The position numbers and the translations under genes were made by a program. A model generated the notes under the pieces. It worked only from the letters and a program-made list of their open reading frames with translations. It made no database searches and was not told the origin of the DNA. A DNA stretch of 64,000 bases. Origin: Selaginella moellendorffii (lineage: Eukaryota > Streptophyta > Lycopodiopsida > Selaginellales > Selaginellaceae). Positions 10,712-22,006 of this stretch are shown piece by piece (position 1 is the first letter of the stretch; every line of letters begins with the position of its first letter). Location: assembly GCF_000143415.4 (NCBI RefSeq), contig NW_003314280.1, positions 2,091,549 through 2,155,548 of the forward strand, in the 5' to 3' direction.

Positions 10712-13700
10712 ATGGGGAGTCATCCGGTAGAGGTAGTAGGGCGCATTCGCGGCCATCCCGACGGCAAGGGCGAGCAATCGTCGGCGCTGAGTGTTCTAGC
10801 GGGCGGCAAGTCCGTCCGGCTGCGATGCGATCAGGGATACAGGGATTTTGTGCTGGATGGAGTGTCCGTGGCCGAGGAGGAGAATTTGAGAGCGTTCTAC
10901 GCGAAATATGTGGAAGCCAGGGTCGATGACGTGAGGGCCGGCGGGCGATGCACGGTGATGATGTATGGGCCGACTGGCGCGGGCAAGAGCCACACGATGT
11001 TTGGATCTTCCAAAGAGGCTGGAGTGGCATACCTTGCTCTCCATCAGATCATGAAGAGCAAGCTTCCAGTGCCGCACGGCAATCGCACGAATGTCACGGC
11101 CAATGTTCTGGAGATCTACAACGAGGAGGTGTATGATCTTCTCGCCAGTAACTGCGTGGCTAGTCCGGGGCCAAAGTCATTAAAGCCCATTCCAGGCCGG
11201 GTAAGTTAGTTCGTCCTACCTAGGCACCATTCTAACTCTTTTCTTTCTTTATTTTTGCTAGGCAAGGCTCGAGGTGCGAGGAGGAAAAGCGAAAAATGCG
11301 ACATTCATTTCTGGTGAAGATCCCTCCAAGCTTGTGAACGAAATTGCCAACGTCGAGAAGCGTCGAGTTGTGAAAAGCACCAACTGTAACAGTCGAAGTT
11401 CTCGGAGCCACTGCATGGTAATCTGATTACTAGCGCGACCTCTGATAGATTAACTTGTCCTAGCAGGTTGTCCTGAATGTTTCTGGAGCGGGTGGGAAGC
11501 TGATCTTGGTGGATATGGCCGGCTCTGAGAATTCTGATCAAGCGGGATCCATTGGGTCGGAAGCTAAAATACAGGTACCAATACTATGGAGATTTGAAAG
11601 CTGTTGTTAAGTTTAGTTTTCAGACTGGAAAGATAAATCAAGGAAACGGTGCACTAAGACGGGTGGTAGAGTGCATTGCCAACGGAGATCCTTACATTCC
11701 TTACCGGGACAGTAAACTCACAATGCTTCTTCAGGTAACTTCTCAGTATGAAAGTTCGAATAGATCTCAAGTACGGTTTATCCAGGATTCGTTTGAAGAG
11801 GATGGCGCAAAGATTTTGATGATTTTGTGCGCCAGTCCAGACGGCAGAGATGCCTACAAGACAATCTGCACTTTGGAGTATGGAGCTAAAGCGAAGTGCA
11901 TCGTTCGACTTCCTTCTTCTCCACCTAAGGACAGAGCGACATTTGCCGACGGCATGGAAGCTGTGTTACTGGCTCGCCTTCGTCATAAGGACGAGTGCAT
12001 TGAGAGGTTGCGCCAGGAGTATGATCAGAAGGAAAGGGAACGTTTAGAAATTGCTCAGAAACTCATCCAGCGGCAGGAAGATTTGAAGGCACTGACGCTA
12101 AGGACCGAGAAGATGGAGGAAGAAAAGGTGAAGAGATTGGCGGAACTGCAAGCTGAAATGGAACGTATGATGAAGGAGAAGGCAGACGAACTGAGAAGAG
12201 AAATGGAACTTGAACTGCAACTTCAAGTTCACAAGATTTGTCCTGAAAATGGTCAGTATCGACTTGCTGAGCTGGAGAAGGTAATCCAAGATCAAAGGCA
12301 GGAGATTGCAGTGCTGCATTTGAGAGCTGAGCGAGCAGAATCTCAGGTTCAAGAGTTCCTTCAAGCATCGAGTCAGGCGTGGGCTGAGTCCAACGACATA
12401 GTGGATATGGATTTATCCAACAGCATTTGCATGTCAAGAGATTTCACGAACGGCAGCACTGCGGATGATCGAGCAGGAGATAGTTCTGTCGTATCGGCAA
12501 CACCTGCATCAGCAGACAATGAGCGTGGCCGGGAAGATCAATCGGACAAGTATGACACACCGAAAGATGGAGTCAACCGGAACTTGTTTGCTCTGGATAA
12601 AGTCCACAGCGAGGTGGAGGTTCCGTGGAGCGAAATCGGGCTTTTCAAAACAGGTTGGCTACCAATCATACCTGAAGAGGCGGATGAAGAGGCTTTGAAA
12701 CCTGTCGAGACTTCGAGTGGAGATACAGGAGAAGACACGCCGCAACCGTTATGTCCAAGTAACCTTGAGAAGAAGTTCGAATTGCAGTTTGAGGATAAAG
12801 GTAAAATTTCAAGCGCAGAAGTAAGTGTTGGGAGGATCGAAGCAGGAGCCGTCTCTCCGGTCGGTACCAAGTCAACAATCGATCATTTCACTTCGCATGA
12901 GAGGGTTGCCAGCAGAAAGGCTCGAATCGAGAACATTTTCCTACTTTGTGGCAATCACAGAGAGCTTGCCAAGAGTCCACGACGAGGTGACGCACCATCT
13001 TGGGATACTACTTCGGACATCCAGGATGGACATCTTTCTCCATTCCGCCCTCGCGACAGAGATTCATTGAAAGCGGTACTTGACTCTCTTAGCACTCCGG
13101 AGGCACTACATGCTGCCGCAACGATTTCCAACGACAATAGTGATACAGAGGTCTACGTCAAATGGGAATCGACAAAGATGGCCGCTGGAAAGCCGATTTG
13201 CAGTGTCCACGTTAGCAGCAGCACCAGCCTGGCAGATCTGCGGACTAAGATCGGCCTCCACGTTATCTCTCCATCGGACTTTTCGTTTTCTCTCGGCGTA
13301 AGTAAAACATGCGCTCTGCTTTCATGTCTCATATTCTAATGGTGGAGGTTACAGGACTTCGGTGGTGCTCCAATCGACAGAGCGGCAGAAAATGCACTTC
13401 TCGTGAGATCGCTACCACTTCATGAAAATAATCCAAACTGGAGGCTGGCGTGCTTGAGAACCTCAGCAACGTCACCAGCGAAATCAAGCCCGAGCAGCCG
13501 GTCAACCCCGTTCAAGCCAGTGGAGAACCGCGCGACGTCAACCAGTCCTCCGAGCGCGTCCAGCAACAAGCTTGTGAAAGTCCGCGGAGGGGAAGAGAAC
13601 ATCGCGCCTGTAGCAGACATAGACGTGCTTTCAAGAGGTGCAGTTTTCTTTTGCAAACACTAGACAGATTTCTTGCTAAGTGCCTGCTCTTTATGTTCCA

Positions 13701-13715
13701 GTTTGTGCGAGGTAG
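10712..13715 (+). CDS. KIN10A: Kinesin-like protein of the plant KIN-10A (PAKRP2) type
   Basis: Microtubule motor. Start at 10712 reads MGSHPVEVVGRIRGHPDG, typical of KIN-10A. Motor features: P-loop GPTGAGKSHTMFG (residues 86-98), switch I NSRSSRSH (about 11388-11412), switch II LVDMAGSE, and the neck-proximal YRDSKLTMLLQ with DSFEEDGAKILMILCASPD. A long Glu/Lys/Arg coiled coil follows (about 11990-12360), then a Ser-rich tail. The final short exon appears to begin at 13702 and stop at 13713-13715; if the last intron is retained the stop would be near 13661. Known family role: Arabidopsis PAKRP2 localises to phragmoplast vesicles during cytokinesis. The P-loop uses GP rather than the commoner GQ, a KIN-10A trait. 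Confidence 0.9.
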
Positions 13716-13963
13716 CTGTACAGTGGTGTGTGACAAAAACAAGCTTAAAAGCGTCATTTCCAGGTAGCTCTAATCGATATTACGAGTCCACAGATCTCCG
13801 TTAGCGCGCGTTTTTTGAGCACTTAATAAGGCAAAATAGAAAAATACTGATTGTGGTCTTCCAAACGCTACGCTAGAACAGATTATTTCTTGCAACTAAC
13901 TGCTGCCTCTTTTTGTGTTACATGTACAAAAACTTGCGAGTATTCCTGTACACAGACTAAAAG

Positions 13964-15967
13964 TCAAGCTAAAACGTCCTCCCCAGGTAGTGTTTGATAG
14001 TACGGGTCTGCTGAATCCTTGAGGTTCCTCGTTTTGTACAGGGACAATAGGAAGAAAGCGGCAGCCATCGCCAGAAAAGAGCTGCCCAGTATATAATATT
14101 GCGTGAAAATTGTTGGCGCAACCATCACCTTCGAAAGGAAAGAATCGAAGGTTAGTAAAAAACCAAAGACACAATAGTTTTTTTGGCTTACAATGACAAA
14201 CTGGAAAACAGATTGGAGAATGCGACCAGCGAGCGTGTTGAGGCTGAAGAGAAGAACGTACTCCTTGTTCGCCAGAAATCTCGCGCACTGGACGTGAACG
14301 ATGCAGACGAGAATCCTGTTAATCCCCACGATGACAATGAACCCAGGATACGCGACCCAAAGAGTAGCGGTATACGGCATTGATAGGAGAAGAACTCCAA
14401 TCAGCACGGAACCAGCGGTGTAGTAGGCAATGCCGGCGTCCCTGGCAACGAGCACCGAAAGTGGAATGGCGCACAATGCGGCTATGAAGTTTGTGATCTC
14501 AGTGGCCGCCATGACGTGACCGCTGTAGATGGAGGTAGAGTCGATCGCTTCAAACAGGTTGAGCATGTATGTGGAAGCCATGGCGTATCCCGCGACATCA
14601 AAAGCCCACCTGGTAAGGAAAAAAAAATCAGACATCTTTTAGTCCTAACGTTTTGGTGGTTTTCAGATGATAGTGACGATCAAACAAGTAGCAGTACGTA
14701 CCAAATTGACAGAAGTTGCACGAATGGATTTTCCCAGGTCTCCCTGACGACGGTCGCAAGTCCCTGATGATCGCAAGCAAGCAGAGAGAATTGGAAGCTT
14801 TTCTTCTCGAGAAAGTAGCTCGAATCAAACCTTGAGGCGACAGATCGATAGTAGCTCCAGAATTGGTGGCCTTTTGGATTTCCTGGGCGCTGCTGGGCAG
14901 TCTGAGCACTGAGAGCTCTGCGGGTCTCTGGGCAGGACGAGGCAAATCAACACGGAGAGAGCAACCTGGTCAATGGTAAAACTTATGAAAGTTCTGATTT
15001 TTAAGAGACTTCGCTCACCATTGACATGGATATGTAGAGAAGCACGTCAATGGAGATCCCCTCGTGAATCAACGCTTGGCCTGGAACAATCAGTTAAGTC
15101 TTTTGATTTCTCGAATTTGGTTTTCTCACCGAGCTCGGAAGCACCAAAGTGCGCGATACTCGACGCTGCTTCCGTGCTGCTGGTCTGGATTCACTGAGAC
15201 GGCATTAGAGACGGCAGAAAGAATTTCATTCACGTCGAGCAAAGCGCACCATAATCTGGAACTTGTTCTCGGGCACAAGCAAGAACAAGTATGCCGGGAA
15301 GACAACTTCGATGCCAGCAGCCATTGATCGAAAGAGCTGCAACAAAATTCACAGGGCAGGCATTAATACACTCGCCAAGTTTTTGCCTGGGAACAGAAGC
15401 AAAACCTGCATCAACTGTAGCCAAAGAATCGAATCTCCCCATAGCAGCAGCGAGTACTCCACAAAGACCGCTAGAGAAGCTGGGGAGCGAGAAGAAGGCG
15501 TAAGAATCAAGCAGGAAACAAGAAAATTCTCACCAAGCATGAGAGTGCCATGATACGAGAACAAGGAACAGGCCGGAGCCGCGAGGAAGATGAAGAGAGA
15601 TCGCGAATACACTCCCACTGGCAGGATCCTGGTGCTTATCTGCACAAGAAACAGGGGTGCTAGTGCTATAAGATCGATCGATTCTCTCGGAGCTACAAGG
15701 AAAAAAACAAAAGCTCTACTACGAGGAAAGGGACGGACAGGGACGAGCGAGAGGGGAGATTTTTTTTTAAGCGTTAAAAGCAACCTCTTGATTGGTGATC
15801 CCTTTGTTGTGGATCATGTAACGAACTTCGTAGGGGATGACTGGAGCGAAGCGCTGCGCGAATCGGTAGGCGCTGGGCAGAAGAACCGCGAGGGCGATTG
15901 GCAATCTGGCTGTTGCTGCTCGTCCTCCGTTTGGCGATGCGAGGGCCATGTCTTCTTCGTCGACCAT
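13964..15967 (-). CDS. SLC19-type (folate/thiamine carrier family) membrane transporter, copy 1
   Basis: Multi-exon membrane protein. The start at 15967 gives MVDEEDMALASPNGG, then a hydrophobic region ending at an intron near 15780. An early helix block ISTRILPVGVYSRSLFIFLAAPACSLF lies at about 15660-15560. The last exons read AMASTYMLNLFEAIDSTSIYSGHVMAATE and NRILVCIVHVQCARFLANKEYVLLFSLN, ending PYYQTLPGEDVLA at 13964. These blocks align with the gene at 30371, so the two are paralogs. The arrangement resembles the reduced-folate/thiamine carrier (SLC19) family, members of which in plants are candidate vitamin transporters. Substrate is inferred only from family. The middle exons (14640-15550) were not traced base by base. 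It is convergent with KIN-10A. Confidence 0.75.
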
Positions 15968-16399
15968 GGCGCGACGCGACGCGATGGGAAAGAAAAATCG
16001 AGGAAATGTGGGCGCGCTACTAAATTTACTAACAAGCAAAGGTCTTAAATATTTGGTCCACGGCGGGGATTCTCAACTATAGTCCGACGTGGCCACTACG
16101 GTACCGAGGTGGCGGTCCCGAGCCGCCTTTTCCCTTCATATCATCGGGACGATTCCGTAGGTTCGCGGATGAAAAGCCGGGAATATGTCATGTCCATGTG
16201 GCACGTGCCCGGCACACGCCACCATGCGCTGCCGTGTGCCAACGTGGCGCCAAAATGGAAAGTTTGGATTGGTGAAGGAACGGTTGGAATCGCCTTAGTT
16301 TAGATTTCTGAAGAAGTTTTTTCCTTGTGTGGGAGAGATGGCAATCGATCAAGGGACGCAAGAGGTGGTGACAGCGTGGCCACAATGACCACAACTTGA
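15968..16399. other. Promoter-side region of SLC19 copy 1
   Basis: GC-rich compared with the AT island that follows. It contains several GTGGC/CACGTG-type strings (around 16083 and 16199-16245). No gene was recognised. Confidence 0.4.
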
Positions 16400-18680
16400 G
16401 GTTGGGTGACCATTAACACTTATGCTTGGTTATTTTAGAATATTTTTAATTGATAAACATGTTTATAATTCATAAACTTTCCTAAACACTTTCTAGTATA
16501 TTCTAGTATATTTTACCATTTAATGGTTTATATACAATAAGATTAGTTTTGTGTTATAAATTAGATTTTTTAAAAAACTTTTTATAATTTATACTCCAAA
16601 ACTATAAAGTAGAATTAGACTGAAATCTTGATTACTATAATCATGCAATCTAATTACATAAAAATACATAATTACATAGTTATAAAAATTATTTATTATA
16701 GAAATCAGTAATCAAATATAAATTAGACCTTTTACCAAACTTTATTTTAAAATATAATCATTTTTCCTCCCACGGTTAAACTATAAATATTTTTTTTAAA
16801 AGCTTTAAAATATGTGTAGAAGTTTACTGCATTTACTTATCATCATCATAGGAATTTAAAATATACTTTATTTATTAAATAATTATAATTAGATTGTATT
16901 AAAATTATAGATATAAATTACACTTGAAGAGAAATAAAAAATTTATACATAAACAATAATACATCAAATTTTGTATATAAACTAAAATGAACAAACAAGT
17001 TTTTACATTAAATTTTAAGTAAAAAAAATTTAATCTTATCTGAAATATTCAAGACAAAAGAAACTTAAAAATAAAATTTTTACAAGGAAAATAAATAAAA
17101 TCAATAATTAACTAAAATAAACCTTTCAAAACATGTAATTTAGTTAAAATTAAATAAAAATAATAATATAATTTTAAAGTTAATATTAATTTTTAATATA
17201 TTTTATAATAAATCCTATTTGTATAGTGTGTAAAGGGCTTTTACAATTCATAAATTTCAATAAAGATGTCAAAAAATCTTGATTTCTATGTTAAAATTGT
17301 AGTTAAAGTGATCAAATTAACCATAGGTTATTGGCTACTAGGTGATCCGTTACTTCAATGAAAAATAACATCATTATTAAATATTAATTAATTAGGGGTT
17401 TATGTGTTACATTATACTTATTTATGCATATAGATTTAAAATTTAAATTTGGTCGTATGGCCATAAATTTACATTTAAAAAAATCCACCAAAATTTTATC
17501 ATTTATCATCATGCTACAAAAGAATGTTTTTTATACTAAAATAATTTTTAAAATATGTAATCTATATAATTTTAAAATATAAAAATTTAAAATAAAAAAC
17601 CTTTCAAGTTTTATATTATGTTTAAATTTCTTTCTTCCACTTATCAATTAGTTAAATTTTACAATTTATTAAAAAAAAAGTTAAAATTTTATTTTAATAC
17701 TTGACTTATAATGGTGTTAATTTAAATAGAACATACTCATTAAATTCTCAAGCCCTTTCAACAAACGTGAGCGTTAAGTGATTGATTGTGCCGAACCAGT
17801 AAACCCTAAACTCTAAACCTAGTTGGATTGTTTAGTATTAGTAATAATTCAGTTGATAAATTATATTTTAATTAAAGAATTGAACTTTTTTTGTTTAAAA
17901 CAAATTTTATATGAAGTTGGAGAAATATTTAAGCATAAAGATAAACCACTTTAAAATAAATATTATTATATTATATTTATTGTATATATATACATTGGAT
18001 ATATGTCAAAATAAAATTTAGTAAGAGTTCCAAAAACTTACTTAAATAGTGATTTTTCTATTATACTTCACAAAAAACTTTCTAAGATGCAACTACTTTT
18101 TTTTGTATAATAAATTTGTTTTTATAGTATTTATATTGTAAGTGATTATAATCCAATTGTACTCTTTTATACTTTGGAGTGTTAGAGTATAAGTTTCATT
18201 TACAAAATATGTACATGATTGTGTTTATATAAAAAAAATTATATAATTTTTTCATTATATTAAAGAATAAACTAAGAAGTGTTTAGGGGAGTTTATATGA
18301 GTTATAAAAATGTTTAAAAATTATAAATACAAAATTAATTTAAATACATAACAACTGAAAAATGAGAGATATGTAAAATTCTTTATATCCATTGCAGAAT
18401 TATGAGAAAATAGAGTATGTAGTCAAAATACCATGCTAAAGGCAAATCTCATAATAAGTATTTAGAGCTACAATATAAAGATGGTGTGAGTGCAAGGGAA
18501 TTTACCTTGCAGTTTTTGGAATTTAGATATGTAAGGCCCAATCCTTGCATCCACACTCGTTTGTAGAAGACCTCACCAAAGTAAATTCAGCTGTACACTT
18601 GGAACTGTGTCTCTTTGGTCTAAATGAATCAAACCGATAATGCAATGAAACTTATCTAGAGATACATACGTATCCATTAT
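16400..18680. other. 2.3-kb AT-rich non-coding island
   Basis: An abrupt switch to sequence rich in TTTAAAA, AATATATT and ATAAAATT strings, with no open frame over 60 codons, between two GC-balanced gene blocks. A short telomere-like string (AAACCCTAAACTCTAAACC) occurs near 17803-17821. No LTR, convincing terminal inverted repeat or transposase remnant was found. A loose inverted pair (GGTGTGAGTGCAAGG at about 18484 and CCTTGCATCCACACTC at about 18545) lies near the right edge. It could be an eroded transposon or a matrix-attachment-like region. Confidence 0.7.
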
Positions 18681-18803
18681 TATATATATACGTGGCGGAA
18701 GTAATCAAATTGTGACCCACAAGTGTCAGTCAGGAGTTTGCTTCTAAAGTCCCCGGTAGGTCTTTTTTTTGTTATTCCTCGTTTTTGTGCTCCATTCGTC
18801 TCA

Positions 18804-21800
18804 ATGGAAGATAGACAGGCCGCGGCTTTGCGCAGGTTACAGGTGCTCTCGCCGGGATTCCTCCCCGACGTTGGTCTGTCGGGTGGAAGTCTGAGACAAG
18901 CTCCCTGCTCTTCCTCTCCATCCAAGCAGGAAGATAGCAGCGATCTTGTCTCCGTGCCGCCGCATTTGTTTCGGGACGCTCCAGTCTCGTCAAGAAGTCA
19001 GGTAAGCTGCCGAGAGGCACAAAGAACAACTTGAAAAGCCTGTGGATCGATCTGTGTAGTATGAATCACTTTACTCCCAATCCCTGGGAGATCCCGACGG
19101 GTTTTGGGGAGGAGAAGCGAAGTGTTTGTTTTGGAAGAATCCATGGGACGCTGACCGTCCCGTCTGTGCTTACAACTTCGACAAACGCAAAGGGCCCATC
19201 TTTGTGGAGGTATTGCGGGACTCTTTTCTCTTTTCGTTTCTCTGCGGCCTTAGTGCTGATGAAATGCAGTGGTTCCGAGGAGGCTATACGAATGTTTGCT
19301 ACAACGCCATCGATCGACACGTTGACTCTGGAAGAGGAAACCAGGTCGCTGTTTTGTGGGAGGGAAACGATCCCAGATTCAATGCCCGCATCACTTACAG
19401 TGAATTGCTTAGATACGTTTGTCAGGTTCGCGAAAAGATTTGTGTTTTTTCACTCTTGCTCGATGATTTTTTTTTTCTACCAGGTTGCAAACTTGCTGCG
19501 CTCGCGAGGAGTAAAGAAAGGTGACCGGGTCTGCATTTATATGCCCATGATCTTGGAACTTCCCGTGGCGATGCTCGCCTGTGCTCGCATTGGTGCTATT
19601 CATTCCGTAAGTCACAGGTGTTGTCCTTCTTGTTTGTTCTGTCCTTGTCTTTTCATATGGATCGTCAAAAAAATGCTTGCTTTCTCCTGCTTCAGGTTGT
19701 CTTTGCTGGATTCTCCGCCGAGGCGCTTTCAGGCCGAATCCTTGACTGCCAGTCGCAAGTAGTGCTAACTTGCTCGGCGGTTCGAAGAGGAGACAAGATG
19801 CTCCTACTCAAGGAAATAGTGGACGAAGCTTTGCAGCTGTGCTCGCAAAGATCAGGATTCTCCGTTGGTACGTTGATCCTTTCTCTTTCGATTACAAAAG
19901 CGAAACGTCCTGTTCTACAGAGACGTGCGTAGTCTATGATAACGAGACTGCAGTACCGCGCAAGAATGTAGCTTGGCAAGCTCGAGACATTTGGTGGCAG
20001 GTACTAAAAACCACCATCGTTTTTTAAGAAAACTTCTCCCTCGAATCCAAACAGGACGCGGTGAGGGAGTGTAGCACAAGTGCAGAAGTAGAATGGATGG
20101 AATCAGAGGAGCCATTGTTTATGCTCTACACAAGTGGTTCTACAGGAAAGCCAAAGGTAAGAAAGTGTGTGATTTTTCTTTTCTCACACCATTCTAAATG
20201 CCTCGAAACAAAACCAGGGTGTTCTTCACACTGTTGGAGGCTATATGGTGTACGCTTCCACGACTTTCAAGTACTGCTTTGCTCCGCGCAAGGAAGATAT
20301 TTTCTGGTGATTTTTCTCGTCATGGTTCCACCAGCGCGACAACTCCTCTAAGAACTTCTTCGCAGGTGTACTGCCGACTGTGGATGGATAACGGGCCACA
20401 CATACGTCGTGTATGGGCCCTTGCTGAATGGTACAACCTCTCTAGTCTACGAAGGGGTATTTAGTCCTTGCTTTCTCTTTTAGACTTTTTTCTCAACCTT
20501 TTTCTTTTTTTCCTGTGATTCAAGGTCCCGGCCTGGCCTCATCCGGGTCGCTGCTGGGAAATAGTAGACAAGTACAAAGTCACCGCATTCTATACCGCAC
20601 CGACGCTCATTCGATCCTTGCAGGCGTACGATAAAGAGGTAAAGCACTTGCATCTCACCTATTAGTGATTCCTGACTTTGCGTCTCGTGTCAGCATGTCA
20701 AGAAATTCTCGCGGTCCAGCCTTCGGCTGCTAGCCACGGCCGGAGAGCCAATCAATCCAAAAGCTTGGAACTGGTACTTCGACGTGGTTGGCGATAGAAG
20801 ATGTCCGATCTTAGATACATGGTGGCAAACGGAGACCGGCGGAGTTATGCTCACGCCTCTACCCGGTGCGTGGCCTTTGAAACCAGGATCGGCAACTCTT
20901 CCTTTCTTTGGAGTGGAGGTAAAGTTCTTCGAGTAGTGTGATCTTCGAGCTAAAATACTAAGTTTCTTGTTTCTGTTCTTCCTTGATGCAGCCAGTAGTT
21001 TTGGATCAACAAGGCAAGGAGCTGAAGGGCCCTTGCGAGGGCTACCTGTGTATACGGCATCCCTGGCCAGGAATCGCCCGGACGATTTACGGTGACCACA
21101 AGAGATACGAAGAGACGTACTTTAGCACCTGGCTGAGTTACTACAACACCGGAGACGGGTGCCGGCGTGATGAAAATGGCTACATTACTATCACGGGACG
21201 CGTCGATGATGTTATCAATGTCAGGTAATCGGATTCTACGCGAGAGCTTTCGCTAAGATATGTATGTGATGTTTTTTTTGTTCGGATTTCTATCAGTGGT
21301 CACAGAATAAGTACCTCAGAGGTGGAAGCTGCTCTGGCTTCTCATCCCGGATGTGCTGAAGTTGCTGTGGTGGGATTTCCACACGAGGTGAGATGCCACG
21401 GCAATCGAGCGAGAATTGTTTATCAGATTGCTTTTGTTGCAGGTGAAGGGAGAGGGAATCTACGCCTATATCATCCAGATGGACGGGCATACAGACAGAG
21501 GGGAGCTGATCAAGGCCTTGAAAGTTCTAGCCAGAAAAGAGGTATACTTTTTAGTCTACTCTGATGAAAGTTTCGATTTTGTCCTTCCGTTGCTCTGTAG
21601 ATTGGAGGATTTGCTGTTCCGGACGTGCTACATTTCGTTCCGGGACTCCCCAAGACGCGAAGTGGGAAAGTCATGCGAAACATTCTTCGTAAAATCGCCT
21701 CGAACAGAACTGACCTGGTATGTAAACAATGCATTGAGGTAGATCATATGAGTTTTCGTTCGTTTTTGCCGCAGGGCGACACAAGTACGCTGGCCGACCC

Positions 21801-21837
21801 GGCTGTAGTTTCAAAGATCATTAGCTCCAAGATGTAA
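18804..21837 (+). CDS. ACS: Acetyl-CoA synthetase (acetate-CoA ligase, AMP-forming)
   Basis: Multi-exon ANL-superfamily enzyme: acetate + ATP + CoA gives acetyl-CoA + AMP + PPi. Start at 18804 ([14 protein letters not shown]). Conserved blocks in order: [19 protein letters not shown], then [20 protein letters not shown] (about 19510), then [15 protein letters not shown]. The adenylate P-loop-like [13 protein letters not shown] is split by an intron near 20155. Further on come [27 protein letters not shown] (about 20820), [25 protein letters not shown], and near the end [15 protein letters not shown] with the catalytic Lys that is also the usual acetylation site. It stops at 21835-21837. Plant ACS is plastidic; no strong transit peptide is obvious here, so location is unproven. 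Introns are about 60-100 nt. Confidence 0.95.
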
Positions 21838-22006
21838 AACAAAGAACACCAATGTAAAGTGATACCATTTTCCATCCATTTGTTTGTGATAAGGAACTTA
21901 TCTTCGCCAAAACAGGATTTTGAAGCGTCGTAGGGCTCTTGCACAGTGGAACGAGGTAAAACTCCGAACTTCTTCTCGCAATGCTCCAATCTTCGCGGTC
22001 CCAGCC

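Noticed and set aside
17803-17821. Telomere-like repeat as an interstitial telomere
   Set aside because: Only about two degenerate units, too short to call.
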